A stretch of DNA of 64,000 nt from Astragalus membranaceus. Lineage: Eukaryota; Streptophyta; Magnoliopsida; Fabales; Fabaceae. Under the pieces are notes generated by a model. That model saw only the letters and a list, made by a program, of their open reading frames with translations. It was not told the DNA's origin and did no database searches. The position numbers and the translations under genes were made by a program. This document shows, one piece after another, positions 1-11,297 of the stretch (position 1 is its first letter; each line of letters begins with the position of its first letter). The stretch spans positions 36,687,799 to 36,751,798 of the forward strand of contig CM076851.1 in NCBI GenBank assembly GCA_039519185.1, written 5' to 3'.

Positions 1-74
1 ACAGTTGGTCGTTAACCGACACAACGACTCGACGACTTGGCCGGACGGACCAACCATTGCTCTGATACCACTAA
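1..74 (-). mobile_element. Edge of an upstream Tekay-type element, 5' leader end
   Basis: This is the leader side of a minus-strand Ty3/gypsy element whose body lies off the left edge. It carries the primer-binding site at 59-70 and resembles the stretch before the second element's LTR (about 6960-7012); both contain the gacgactcga/ccggac motifs. Its position shows that the LTR at 75 is a 5' LTR in its own element's orientation. Confidence 0.6.
59..70 (-). promoter_or_regulatory. Primer-binding site, initiator tRNA-Met type
   Basis: The minus strand reads TGGTATCAGAGC, the complement of the 3' end of plant initiator tRNA-Met and the usual minus-strand primer site of chromoviruses and many copia elements. 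It lies 4 bp from the LTR end at 75. Confidence 0.8.
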
Positions 75-589
75 TGTAACACCCCATTTCTACCCGAAAT
101 TTTAAATCATAATTATCAGAGTTCGAAAATTATTTTTCAACACATCCAGACGGGATGCTACATTCTCTTCAAAATAAACAATAACAGTAAAATAACAATC
201 TCTCTTATAAATTCAGAATAATACGTAACACGTAACAAGTGGGATGGAATCCTCGAAAATATTTAGTTCAGCTCGCATAACAGGATCCTCAACATCTCGC
301 AGCGGAATAAAAATACAATCTCATAAAAACATAACTCAGTCTCAACAATAACATCATATCTTCAGTAAAAATTACTCCACATGTCAAATAAACAAAACAA
401 AAGAAAACTAGCGCCCATCCCGAGTGTTACGTATCAGAGCACAAGACCGACTCAGAATGAAGGAAGACAGGCCTTCACTCATGGTTACCTGTAGTAATAA
501 ACAACAAAGGGGTGAGTCTAAACCGCATAATAAGGCTTATAATAGGCAGTATGCTAGAATATAGAACTACACCCATCACAGCAACATTT

Positions 590-610
590 TTATATTTTTA
601 ATTATATATC

Positions 611-641
<31 letters not shown>

Positions 642-995
642 AGCAACTTTCATAGTATATATATATACGACTCTCAACAGTTCATATATTTATTTATGTA
701 TATGCACATATGATAGCTTCAACAATATATATATATATTTTCATGCACATACCAACTTCAGCAGCATATATATTTATATGTATATAAATATACATTATAC
801 TTATAACAACATACAGAAACTTATACATATATATAACAACACTCAGCAACTTGTACATATATATATAATGACATTCAGTAACTTATATATATACATATTA
901 CATTCAGCAACTTGTACATATATTTATAATGACATTCAGTAACTTATATATATATATATATTACATTCAGCAGCTTGCTTATACATATACTTGTA
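590..995. repeat. AT-rich tandem repeat with a (TA)n microsatellite
   Basis: A TA dinucleotide run (about 606-632) is followed by degenerate tandem units of roughly 30-40 bp built on acattcagcaactt-tacatatata, repeated up to about 985. It lies inside LTR copy A and codes for nothing recognisable. Confidence 0.8.
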
Positions 996-1186
996 TATTA
1001 TACACATATCACTTCCACAATTGATACACGGGAACATCCACAATATAAACATAAAGCCACTCACAGTTTATATACATGTATTGTCACACAATCATATCAC
1101 ACACCAACAAAATAATGAGCATGCATGTATGAGGTGCAGAATGCATGTGGTACCATCATCACTTCTCATTAGCCAATTGGGCACGT

Positions 1187-1358
1187 CGCGACCGCAGCCT
1201 AAAAATAACGTCAAGACCGCAGCCTAAAAATGCATCGTCAAGACCGCAGCCTAATGTATGCATGTGACTCCATGAACAATCAACAAGCATAATTTTTCAC
1301 AACCACAAGTCACACACATCATCATTATAAATCACAACGTCAAGACCGCAGCCTAAAA
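1187..1358. repeat. Short dispersed repeat gtcaagaccgcagcctaaaa
   Basis: Four copies of (gtcaa/gcg)gaccgcagcctaa lie at about 1189-1206, 1210-1228, 1238-1253 and 1339-1357, partly in tandem, inside LTR copy A. Confidence 0.7.
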
Positions 1359-1544
1359 TCATCACCAAAAATTCGGTCCATAGACCCATCAACACTCCAC
1401 AGCAACATTGGCACATACAAGTGTGTCAGCACCACTCAGAGCACCAAAACAGCACCTAAACACAAACAGGCAGCATACACAGATAGAGGACTGAACAAGC
1501 TTTGAAACGCCCTTTGAATAGGGGGAAAAATGAGACACGGTAAA

Positions 1545-1710
1545 TTCGACAGCTTCTATCTCAGCAAATTCGACAGCTTCTGTCTCAGTAGCTTCGACAG
1601 CTTCTGTCTCAGCAACTTCGACAGCTTCTGTCTCAGCAACTTCGACAGCTTCTGTCTCAACAAATTCGACAGCTTCTGTCTCAGCACTTCGACAGCTTCT
1701 GTCTCAGCAC
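1545..1710. repeat. 24-bp minisatellite in the LTR
   Basis: Seven tandem units start with ttcgacagcttctgtctcag at 1545, 1569, 1593, 1617, 1641, 1665 and 1688; the last two are 23 bp. The 24-bp unit is a multiple of three, so both strands stay open (short ORFs at 1530-1835 plus and 1556-1810 minus). These ORFs are a side effect of the repeat, not genes. Confidence 0.9.
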
Positions 1711-1721
1711 TTCGAGACAGG

Positions 1722-1822
1722 CAGCAACACAAAAACTGGCGCAGGCAGCAACATTGGCGCCAGCACTTAGACAGAAACAGCAACACAAAAACTGGCGCAG
1801 GCAGCAACATTGGCGCCCAAGG
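1722..1822. repeat. About 50-bp direct duplication beside the minisatellite
   Basis: The block containing cagcaacacaaaaactggcg then caggcagcaacattggcgcc occurs at about 1731-1762 and again at about 1782-1818. It is part of the LTR's unstable repeat region. Confidence 0.7.
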
Positions 1823-2818
1823 GAGGGGATCCTAGTGACATTTCAGGACGTGTAGCCTAGCAACCAGAATTCAACCCCAAAGACATCCCAGTAACATGAC
1901 TACTCAGAAACACAACTTGGGAACACAACATGGGCAGCCAAACTTAGGCGCCCTTGGCACCCAGGCACAGGGAACCAGCGCCCAAGGCGCCACTGCACCA
2001 AGGCAGCAACCCTGAAACGCAGCAAGATAGGCAACAGGCGCCCATGGCGCCCAGACAGCAGCAACACTACATGGCATTAGCAACAACAATGGCGCCTAAG
2101 GCGCCTAGAACTTGAACATCCACATCACAAAATTTCCCAATACCTCATACACACCCATGGCCACATCAAACATCACGTAATTGTTCAAACATTCTAAAAT
2201 ACACATTTTATCAAACATTTGGCATGCATTCTCATTCCCACATACATCTAACAACATCATATGCCTTTTGACAACACATAGCGAACATCACATCTTCACC
2301 AATAAAATCATGCATCATAACAACAACAAAAACACAATGAGATCAATATAATTCCTACAACCCACATACACCCCATTATAATCCCTATTATAAGGTAAGA
2401 CCCACCCTTACCTTCGCCTTGGAAAGCGAAACTCTAGCCTCCTTCCCCCTCCTCTTGTGATGTGCGCCTCCTCTCTCTCTTTCTCCTTGCCTAGCCGTCG
2501 CCCTTCCTCTCTTCTCACTTCTCACGCTTTGCTTCTTTTCTTTTTGAGAATCTCTTTCTTTCTTTCCTCCCAAGTGCGAAAATGCCCCCAACCCTCACTA
2601 ACCCTCACTAACTCACCTTGGGCTTTCTCATTAGTCTAATTTGACTCAATCATGGGCTTGCTACTAAAACTCCTCATTTATTATTTCTAACCCCCAATAT
2701 GGACTAACACATTAAAATAAAATAGCCATATATTATTTCTAATATTCTATCACATAACATCTCAATTAAATTAATCAATAAATAATTAATAAATTTTGGG
2801 GTGTTTTTTATGTAACAG

Positions 2819-2962
2819 CCCAGGTCCAACGCATTGGCCACCCCGGCACTATTACCTCACGGTCTTCTCTACCCCTCTTGTAGAATTTTTGCCTTCCGTG
2901 GGAATCGAACCTTGCACCTGAGGCATAAGTGCAAGTTAAACACACCTCCCACTACCAGGAAC
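2819..2962 (-). repeat. tRNA-like (SINE-like) insertion at the broken integrase end
   Basis: This ~145-bp stretch replaces the missing end of the integrase region. On the minus strand it contains GGTTCGATTCC (plus 2901-2911), a perfect RNA polymerase III box B. About 45 bp before it lies a weak box-A-like TGGTAGTGGGA. This spacing is typical of tRNA-derived SINEs. No flanking duplication or A-tail is clear, so SINE identity is inferred; a tRNA-like fragment of another origin is possible. Confidence 0.35.
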
Positions 2963-2963
2963 A

Positions 2964-4011
2964 CGTGGTCACCCGCTTCAAATTCTAAATCTTTCCTTCT
3001 CTTATCATGTTAGCTCTTCTGCCTACTCTGCGACGCTTTCATTTTCTTCCGGATCACCTTCACTTTCTCAGTAGTTTCTCTGACTAGCTCAGGTCCAAGT
3101 ATTAAACTTTCCCCAGTCTCATACCAACACACCGGAGTCCTACACCTCCGACCATACAACGCCTCAAACGGCGCCATCCCGATACTGGAATGATAACTGT
3201 TGTTGTAGGTAAACTCGATCAATGGAAGATGAGTATCCCACGCACCTCCCTGCTCTAGAACACATGACCTCAACAGATCTTCCAACGATTGAATCGTCCT
3301 CTCTGTCTGCCCATCAGTTTGAGGATGATAAGCTGAACTCAACCTCAATTTCGAACCCAACTCCTTCTGCAGACTACTCCAAAAGTCCGAAGTGAACCTT
3401 GGGTCTCTATCCGACACAATGCACAAAGGGACGCCATGCAGCTTCACAATCACCTGAATATAGATTTCTGCCAATCTCGACACCGGATACTTAATGCCGA
3501 TAGGAATGAAATGAGCCGACTTCGTCAATCTATCCACAACCACCCAAATCGAATCATGCCCTCTCACCATATTGGGTAACCCAGTCACGAAATCCATGGA
3601 AATACTATCCCACTTCCACTCTGGAACATTCAACGGTTGCATCATCCCCGCAGGCTTCTGATGCTCGACCTTCGATTTCTGACAGGCCAAACACGAATAC
3701 ACAAACTGCGCCACATCGCGCTTCAACCCAGGCCACCAGAACATCTTTTTCAGATCTTGATACATCTTTGTCGCTCCAGGATGGATACTCAACTTACTTC
3801 TGTGGCCTTCCTCGAGAATCGCCTTTTTCATTTCCTCATCCTCGGGGACACAAATTCTTCCACGATATCTCAATATATTCTGCGCATCTATCTCGAAATC
3901 CTTATTCTCAGACTGATCAATCCCACTCATCAGATCAACCAATTTCACGTCTAACTTCTGCGCTTCCCAGATACTAGCCATAAAATCGTTGCCAATTTTC
4001 AACATACCCAA
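2964..4011 (-). pseudogene. Integrase part of Tekay-like pol
   Basis: In retrotransposon replication integrase joins element DNA to the chromosome. The open stretch (3010-4011) contains a zinc-finger tail (CLACQKSK), the catalytic core with D in WDSISMDF and D in SDRDPRF, then YHPQTDGQTERT, which holds the third acidic residue. A TAA stop ends the frame at 3010, but integrase-like codons continue to about 2964, where the tRNA-like insertion begins. The 5' side is out of frame with the RNase H part because of a short tandem duplication near 4032-4045. It cannot encode a full integrase. Confidence 0.85.
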
Positions 4012-4040
4012 CCTGATACTCTGAGGTGTGACTTCACAAA

Positions 4041-4376
4041 CTAAACTAAACTCATGTCCCTGAATTGCTCAATTAACTCAAGCTCTCTAGCCATCAATGC
4101 CGACATATGCAAAGTCTTCCGACTCAAAGCATCTGCAACCACATTAGCTTTACCCGGGTGATAACTCAATTCAAAATCATAATCTTTCAATAGTTCTAAC
4201 CACCGGCGCTGCCTCATATTCAACTCTTTCTGATCGAACAGATACTGAAGGCCCTTGTGATCACTGAGCACCTCAAATCTCGATCCATACAAGTAATGTC
4301 TCCAGATTTTCAGCGCGAATACCACAGCAGCAAGTTCTAAGTCATGAGTAGGGTAATTCTTTTCATGAGTTCTCAA
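4041..4376 (-). pseudogene. RNase H part of Tekay-like pol
   Basis: This segment carries the C-terminal part of the retroelement RNase H (EKNYPTHDLELAAVVFALK, LSDHKGLQY) and the linker ending in ADALSR, a typical Ty3/gypsy landmark. A stop at about 4377-4379 cuts it from the upstream part. A 5-bp tandem duplication (agttt) at its 3' end throws the integrase out of frame. RNase H removes the RNA template during reverse transcription; this copy is dead. Confidence 0.85.
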
Positions 4377-4541
4377 CTATCTCGACGCATAAGCGACCAC
4401 TTTCCCATTCTGCATAAGCACACCACCCAAACCCATTTTGGAAGCATCACAATAGACCACAAACGGCTCAACCGGATCAGGCAGGGTCAACACTGGTGAC
4501 GTAGTCAACCTTTTCTTCAACTCATTGAAACTTTCTTCACA

Positions 4542-6899
4542 TCAGTCATCCCAAACAAAAGCCTTACCCTTGCAAGTCAATTGGGTCAACGGCAGAGCCA
4601 ACTTCGAAAACCCCTCAATGAATCTTCTATAATAACCCGCTAATCCCAGAAAACTCCTTATCTCAGTAACTGACTTCGGGGACTCCCACTGCAACACTGC
4701 ATCAACCTTAGAAGGATCCACCGCAATCCCCTCACTAGAAATCACATGACCGAGAAAACTGACTTCTTTCAACCAAAACTCACACTTGGACAACTTCGCA
4801 TATAACTTTCGATCCCTCAGAATTTCCAACACCAACCTCAGATGTTTCGCATGCTCCTCTTCCGACTTAGAATAAATTAGAATATCATCAATGAAAACCA
4901 CCACAAACTTGTCCAGATACTCGCGAAAGATTTGGTTCATGTACCCCATGAATACCCCCGGCGCATTAGTCACACCGAAAGGCATTACAGAATACTCATA
5001 GTGCCCATATCTTGTCCTAAACGCCGTCTTCTGGATGTCTTCATCTTTTACCTTGATCTGATGATAACCAGACCTTAAGTCAATCTTGCTGAATACTTTA
5101 GCACCCACCAACTGATCCATCAAGTCATCAATCCTCGGTAACGGATACTTGTTCTTGATTGTAACTTTATTCAGTTGACGATAGTCTACACACAACCTCA
5201 TACTACCATCTTTCTTTTTCACTAGCAACACTGGAGCTCCCCACGGCGACACACTCGGTCTTACAAACTTCTTTTCTAACAAATCCTCAAGTTGCTTCTT
5301 CAATTCTGCCAGCTCAGACGCAGACATTCTATATGGTGCCATAGACACAGGCTTAGTGCCAGGAACTAGATCAATAGTAAACTCCACCTCTCTCTCTGGT
5401 GGTATATCCGGAATCTCGTCAGGAAACACCTCGGAAAACTCACACACCACCTGCAACTCATCAATCTTCGCTTGGCTCTCAGCAGACAACGACGCTAACA
5501 GAGAAAACAGCTGAACCTCTTCTCTCATCACCCTGTGCAGTTGACCCGCAGATAGCAAACCAGACTTCTCTTCCGGCGAAGCGAAACTCACGGACCTTTC
5601 GCGACAGTTGATATGTACATGATTATCAACTAACCAGTCCATACCCAGAATGACATCCATTCCACTCAGCGGCAAACAGATCAAATCAACTAAAAATTCT
5701 CTACCATATATAGATACAGGACATTTGGCACAAACAAAGGAGGTAGTTACCGAACCCTTAGCTGGAGTATCGATAACCATCTCTCTCAACATATCAGATA
5801 AGACAAGACTTAGTTTCTCAACACATGCGGCAGCAATAAAACTATGGGTAGCACCAGTATCAACAATAGCAATAAGAGGAAAATTATTGATATAGCACGT
5901 ACCTCGAATCTCATTCACCACATCAGACCCAGCCAGAGCGAACACTTTCCCAAAAGACTTCTCCTTCTTGGGTTTTGAGCACTGTGTACTGATGTGACCA
6001 CTCTCCCCACAATTAAAGCATACCACCTCTTTCTTATCACAGCTGGAAGATATGTGCCCCTCTTTCCCACACTGATAACATCTCTTCTTATCCCCGCTTG
6101 GGCAATCTGGAATCTTATGACCTGCTCTCCCACACGTGTAACAAGTAATACTGGCTGCAGCATCTCCCCCACTTCGCTTAGACCCACCAACAAACTTCCC
6201 TTTGCCCTTACCAGCAGGCACTTCATATGGCTTACCACGACTCGAGAAGTTCTTTTGCTTTTCTTTCATAACTCTGGAGAAGGCATTACTGTCGTCCTCA
6301 AAAATCTGGCTGCTATCAACCAACAGAGAGAACACACGAATTTGTTGATACCCTATGGCTTTCTTAATATCGGCACGCAACCCGTTTTCAAACTTTATGC
6401 ATTTGGAGAACTCAGCACCCTCTCCATCATAGTGCGGATAAAACTTAGACAGCTCAGTAAATTTTGCAGCATATTCAGTTACAGACATGTTACCTTGTTC
6501 AAGCCTCAGAAACTCAACCTCTTTCTTTCCGCGGACATCTTCCGGATAGTATTTCCTCCTGAACTCTCTCTGGAACACAGCCCAAGTAATCTCCTCATTT
6601 GCGACCATCAACCTCTGCCTAGCCGTCATCCACCAGTCATCAGCCTCTCTCTTCAACATGTGCGTACCATAACGAACCTTCTGAGCATCGGTACAATCCA
6701 TAACGCGAAAGATCCGCTCCATCTCTCTCAGCCACTCAAGGGCACCATCAGGGTTATACCCGCCTTCAAAAGTAGGAGGGTTCTCTCGCTGGAACGTAGC
6801 CAAACTGCGCGTCCCAGCATCACCAGCACCTGGCATGTTGCCCACAACCCCAGCTATAGCCTGCAAAGCAGCAAGTGCAGCATCGTTCCGTCCTGCCAT
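4542..6899 (-). pseudogene. Gag-protease-reverse transcriptase of Tekay-like element
   Basis: A 785-codon frame. Residues about 1-250 are capsid-like gag. Three CCHC zinc knuckles follow at 253-266, 274-287 and 294-307. Protease is near 320-430 with the active-site triplet in VDTGATHS (DTG at 347-349). Reverse transcriptase runs about 530-735, with FIDD at 669-672 as the catalytic pair. The segment GVFMGYMN just before that motif looks atypical, perhaps mutated. The frame ends at a TGA (about 4539-4541) where RNase H should follow in the same frame, so it stops within pol. The ATG at 6897-6899 lies about 100 bp downstream of the primer site, as expected for gag. Confidence 0.88.
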
Positions 6900-6996
6900 T
6901 CTAGCACTGCAACAGAAAACAGAATTCAGAAACGAGTAACAAAACTCAAATGCTACTCAACTTGACGACTCGACCACCGGCCGGACAGACCGAACT

Positions 6997-7008
6997 GCTC
7001 TGATACCA
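6997..7008 (-). promoter_or_regulatory. Primer-binding site, initiator tRNA-Met type
   Basis: The minus strand reads TGGTATCAGAGC, 4 bp inside the LTR end at 7013. This is the expected spacing and confirms the minus orientation of the element. Confidence 0.85.
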
Positions 7009-7335
7009 CTAATGTAACACCCTTTTTCTACCCCATAATTTATACGTCATTTATCAGAGTAATTCTTTTTCGCAAATATTAATTCAACTGATAGAAAAGA
7101 AATGCCACATCGTCATTAACAAAACTCATCAATTACACCCATCAAGGTTTGTGCAACAAGGCACCCGTCATGAAAGTTAAACTCCAAAAATCACATCACA
7201 GCGGAATAAAACAATAACTCACTAATACCACTCAAACACGTTTCACATCATCGACATAATCATTAAACAACTAGTTAATTAATTAACAATTTCCAACCAC
7301 GCCCCCTAGGTGTCACAGTATCAGAGAGCGACTCG

Positions 7336-7340
7336 ACAGA
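7336..7340. repeat. Target-site duplication ACAGA, left
   Basis: Matches 11293-11297 exactly and flanks the nested solo LTR. Confidence 0.88.
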
Positions 7341-8427
7341 TGTCATACCCCAATTCTGTCCGGCTTAGGTCAAAACCCTAATTTTCAATCAAGAATAAAT
7401 CAAGTCTTAGCATTCATCCTAGAGGTTAGGAAGAGCATCATGCTTGCATCTTAGAAGTTTCAGAATGCATTTTAGGGTTGGAAAAGCATTGCATGGCATT
7501 TTAAAGCACTTTAGAGCATTTCTAGGGTTTCTAGGGTTTTTCCTAGTTCAAAGGGTATTTTGGTAATTTCGCTAAAAAGACTTATTTTCTCATCATGCAT
7601 GCATTTCTAGAGTTTTAGAGTCATCCAAAGGGTCTCAGGATCATTGTTAGAGTGGAAATGAAGTTTGGAGCAAAATTAGGGTTTTTGGGACCAAAGGGGC
7701 ATTTTGGTCATTTCACTAAAATAAATAATTTCTCGGTAAAAACCATTATACATCTCTTGAGGAATTTATGTGAATCCAAGTGAGTATAGTTGTGTATTTT
7801 TTGTGCATCATGGGAATATTTTTGGCATGAAATTCGGTTTTTGAACAAAAGGGTAAAATGGTCATTTCCTTTGGAGTGGGGTCAACAAATCAATTTTGGG
7901 ATTGGTGAGATCATAAAATTCAGAGCCCAATCATTGAATCATGGGACATGGCCCAAAATGGCAAGAATTTAGAAGAATTATCTTGAAAGGAATAAGGAAT
8001 ATCCCTTTGAATTTTAAAAGGTCAAGTGTAGTACAATAGTACAAGTTGCTATTCCACTCACTCTCTTTCCTTTGGCTGCGAATTCCAGCCCCTTTTTCCC
8101 CATTTTTGGTTTATTTTATTGATTGCAAATTGTGTTTAAATCATGGCCTTCCATTCAAGTGTTAAATGCAATCCTCACCCTTCATTTGAATTAAAATGGC
8201 ACTCTTGTAATATGCTTCATGAGAAAATACATTTTTGTAATTAAACTTATCCTTCACTCACCTCCTTTAGCTACACCCCTCAGCCCTCTCTCTCCTCACT
8301 TTGTGCTTTCTAATTGCCCCTAATCCATGTGACATTTGATCTTGACCCTTGGTTCAAAATTTAGATGCAATCCTAGAGCACAAGGGAGATAAATTGACTT
8401 AGATACCCTTAATGATAAGTGAGCACT

Positions 8428-8435
8428 ATATATAT
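8428..8435 (+). promoter_or_regulatory. Putative TATA box of the solo LTR
   Basis: TATATATA, followed by a pyrimidine-rich leader-like stretch with CA-rich sequence. It is consistent with an LTR promoter but is only a motif match. Confidence 0.4.
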
Positions 8436-10327
8436 CTTCATATGATCAACCCACACATCTTCTTAGACTCACTCTCCATTCAAAAACCCTAGCACACCAA
8501 CTCCTCTCCTCCCTTCTCCCCTTGGCCGTAGCCCCTCACCCCTCCTCCTCCATTTTCTTTTCAACTTCCATCCACCAAATCACCTCAAACTCACTCCATA
8601 TTCATATATCTTCTTTCTTTCATCCTTAATCCCACATTTACATCATCAAAGGGGTTGTTTCTTCAAGGTTACGTGGCTGTTGTTGGTGATTTTTGAGGAG
8701 TGTTGGTGATTGGTTACTCTTGATTTTCATTTCTACTCTTGTTTAGCTTGGAACTAAGGTATAACCTAAAACCTTTTGCATTTTCATCCACTTTCTTGCA
8801 TCAAAATCCTTTTTCAACTTATATTTGCATCTCATAACATCATTTAAATGTAGATTAGGGGCTGTTGTGGGTGAGAGTTGGCATCTCACCCACCAAATAA
8901 ATTGTTCTTGTGACTATGTGTTGATTATGTGTTGTTCTTGTGATTTGCACTTTGTTTTATGAAATTTTCACCAAGTAAAATTTATTTTTCCTTACCTTTT
9001 TGCTTCGGCCTAGGGCCTCTCTTGTTGAATAACATGTTTTCTTGCTTGTTTCTTGAAGTTTAATGGAATAAAATTGGTTAAGTTAGTCCTTCATGCTCTA
9101 AGGTTTGATAGTGTAGAATTAGGGTTTTTATACTTTTTGTTCCCTCTTGTTTTTATGTTGAAAAATGATGAAATGGCAATTGATTGAGTATGAAATGCAT
9201 GTGTAGATCCTAGGATTTATATGTATGTGTTCATTAATGTGATTTGATGGCAAAAATTTGATGAAATTTGTGCTTGAATATGCATGTGGTGCATTCGGCC
9301 AAGGGCCTCTTTTTGTGACCAAATTTTTGCTCAAAACTTTGTTGTTTGATCTTTGATGGTGTGAGCAATTTGTGTGAATTGTGTTTTTTACTTTTTACCA
9401 TTTCACCTTTTACTATTCATTTAAAATTTACCAATAGATAAAAACATTTTTACTTTTTACCAAAACTTAAAAACATTTTACTTTTTACCCAAAATCCCAA
9501 AAACACTTTCACCCTTTACTTTTTACCCCTTTACTCAAAATTTACACAAAGCTTTTACCATTTCAATAAACATTTACCACTTTATTTGAAATTTACCATT
9601 TGCATTCTCATCATTCTACCAACATGCATTTTTATCCTATTCATATGCATTCAACTTTTTACCACATTGCATCAAATAACTTTTACCAAAACTCTTTCAT
9701 TATTTTACCACTTCTCAATCATGCATACCTACCCAAAAAGACCAAAACATTTCGCACAATTTTCCTCATTCATTTAAAAACTCAAAAACATTTTTCCCTT
9801 TGCATACTTTGTTGACGATTAGGTGATATGATCTAGCACTTATGCCTAACACATATCCCATGTGTTGGAGATCCCCTAAAGTGACTCAACATTTCATTTT
9901 ACGCCTTACCTCATGATCAATTACTTCTTTCTTGTTGATGATTTAGTAATATGACTTGACACTTATGCCTTTGTACATTGTTAATAAGTGTCAAGGATTA
10001 CCAAAAGAAACTTAACTCTTGTGTTTTTATTGTTGATCCTAAAATGATTCAATAAGTTACCTTTTGCAATTGTGGCAACTTGTAATTAGTTTTGAACATT
10101 ACATATTTATGCATATTGCTTGTCTTTTGGATTTGTAATGCTTGTATGAAGTGTAATTAAGGGAATTGCATCTTGGTTAGAAATTGATATGTTGATGGAA
10201 ATGTTCTACTTATCTTTCAAGACTTTTTCCAAATCAAATTCTTTTCCAAAACTAGTCTTCAAACCCAAGTCAAATGTTTTCTCAAACAAAAACTCTAAGG
10301 CATTTTTCTTAAATAAATCATTAGTCA

Positions 10328-10470
10328 TCACTCGAAGCCTTTGCTTGTTTGATCGCTAATGAGGAGTTATTAGTGGTAGTCACTCGAAGCCTTTGCTTGT
10401 TTGATCGCTAATGATGAGTTATTAGTGGTAGTCACTCGAAGCCTTTGCTTGTTTGGCTATCATGAAAGCT
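10328..10470 (+). repeat. 52-bp tandem repeat in the solo LTR
   Basis: Units beginning tcactcgaagcctttgcttg start at 10328, 10380 and 10432 (period 52 bp). Diverged further copies lie near 10591 and 10661. The spacing is regular but there are no variable unique spacers; this is LTR minisatellite sequence. Confidence 0.88.
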
Positions 10471-10769
10471 CCCACACCTTAACTAAAAAATAAATAAATT
10501 CCAATTTCAAAAACAATGCAATTATCACCAAGGCTCACCTTTTTCAAAAATGATTTCAACAAAAAAGATAATAAAACGTTGTTACTTGTAATCACTCGAA
10601 GCCTTCGCTTGCTTGATTACCGGTTCCAACTCTTTTCTTTCGAGTTAGTAATGAATGCCACTCAAAGCCGTTGCTTGTTTGGTATTCGTGAATACTTGAA
10701 TCTTATTTCAAAAACTCCAAAAAATTAAATAAGATAAAACACAAAAACATTTTCAAAACCGAAAGCCGA

Positions 10770-10921
10770 GAACTACGTAGCTTTGATCCCTCTTCCAGAG
10801 AGGGTACGTAGGAGCGGGTCGTAACCCGTCAAGCACACTTTTAAAAAAATCCTAGAACTACGTAGCTTTGATCCCTCTTCCAGAGAGGGTACGTAGGAGC
10901 GGGTCGTAACCCGTCAAGCAC
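10770..10921 (+). repeat. 67-bp direct repeat, two copies
   Basis: The block gaactacgtagctttgatcc...cccgtcaagcac occurs at 10770-10836 and 10855-10921 with no difference seen. Each copy contains two internal complementary segments (ccctcttccagagagggt and gcgggtcgtaacccgt) that could form stem-loops. Confidence 0.9.
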
Positions 10922-11292
10922 TCTTTCAAAAAATCTTTGTTTTGTTCCGCTTTTCAAAGATACCAAAAATATTTCTTCCCAATAAAATCATTACTCACAC
11001 GAAATAAAAAGAAAGGAAGTAGAACAAAAATCATTTCAAGTCAACTTTTTCTAAGCCACACATCAAAGTTAATGGTTCCCTTTCGGTAGAAAGGAGGTGC
11101 GGGGTGCTAGTACCTTCCCCGTACCTAACCGACCCCCGAACCTACATCTCAATGTTTTCGAAAGACCATCCGCCTTTTTCAAAAGACTTTCTCCAATGTT
11201 TTAGTCTTTAAAAATAAATATTGGTGGCGGCCTCAAAATTTTTCACGTTGTCAAACTGAGGAATCCTTAACCGGATTTTTCGGGGCGCAACA

Positions 11293-11297
11293 ACAGA
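11293..11297. repeat. Target-site duplication ACAGA, right
   Basis: Matches 7336-7340. Removing the insertion rejoins the host LTR as cgactcgacaga-catcccaatag. Confidence 0.88.

Larger units (their letters stand above)
75..2818 (-). mobile_element. LTR of a Tekay/Del-like Ty3/gypsy element (copy A)
   Basis: The LTR begins TGTAACACCCC at 75, next to a primer-binding site on its left, and ends near 2818 in a diverged terminus (ggggtgttttttatgtaaca). It shares landmarks with the LTR at 7013-13021: cagcggaataaaa, ccttcactca-ggttacctg and a pyrimidine-rich block near the far end. Elsewhere the two differ a great deal, so they are not a pair from one insertion. It contains TA-rich tandem repeats, a 24-bp minisatellite and a pyrimidine-rich block at about 2440-2575. 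The inner boundary is uncertain by a few bases. Confidence 0.7.
2964..7012 (-). mobile_element. Tekay/Del-like chromovirus internal region, decayed, 3' end lost
   Basis: The minus-strand order is primer-binding site (6997-7008), gag with three CCHC knuckles, protease, reverse transcriptase, RNase H, integrase. That is the Ty3/gypsy order. The body is broken by two nonsense codons, a small frameshifting duplication and a stop near the integrase C-terminus. The integrase tail (where Tekay elements carry a chromodomain) and the polypurine tract are absent, replaced by the tRNA-like insertion. Lineage is inferred from protein character and primer site. Confidence 0.8.
7341..11292 (+). mobile_element. 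Long solo LTR, Ogre/Tat-like
   Basis: A 3,952-bp unit beginning TGTCATACCCC and ending GGGGCGCAACA, flanked on both sides by ACAGA. It contains no gag or pol coding and no primer site, so it is a solo LTR left by recombination between two LTRs. The length, the termini and the block ggtggcggcctc near the end resemble Ogre-type (Ty3/gypsy, Tat lineage) LTRs of legumes. Plus orientation is inferred from a TATA-like run at about 8428-8435. Small ORFs inside show no protein character. Confidence 0.8.

Noticed and set aside
2901..2911. Possible tRNA gene at the box B
   Set aside because: No cloverleaf, anticodon stem or proper box A could be traced; a SINE-like fragment fits better.
5994..6965. 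323-codon plus-strand ORF
   Set aside because: It is antisense to the gag part of the Tekay-like polyprotein and has no family features.
10328..10480. Regularly spaced repeats resembling a CRISPR array
   Set aside because: The 52-bp units are contiguous tandem repeats in a plant LTR; there are no unique spacers and no cas genes.
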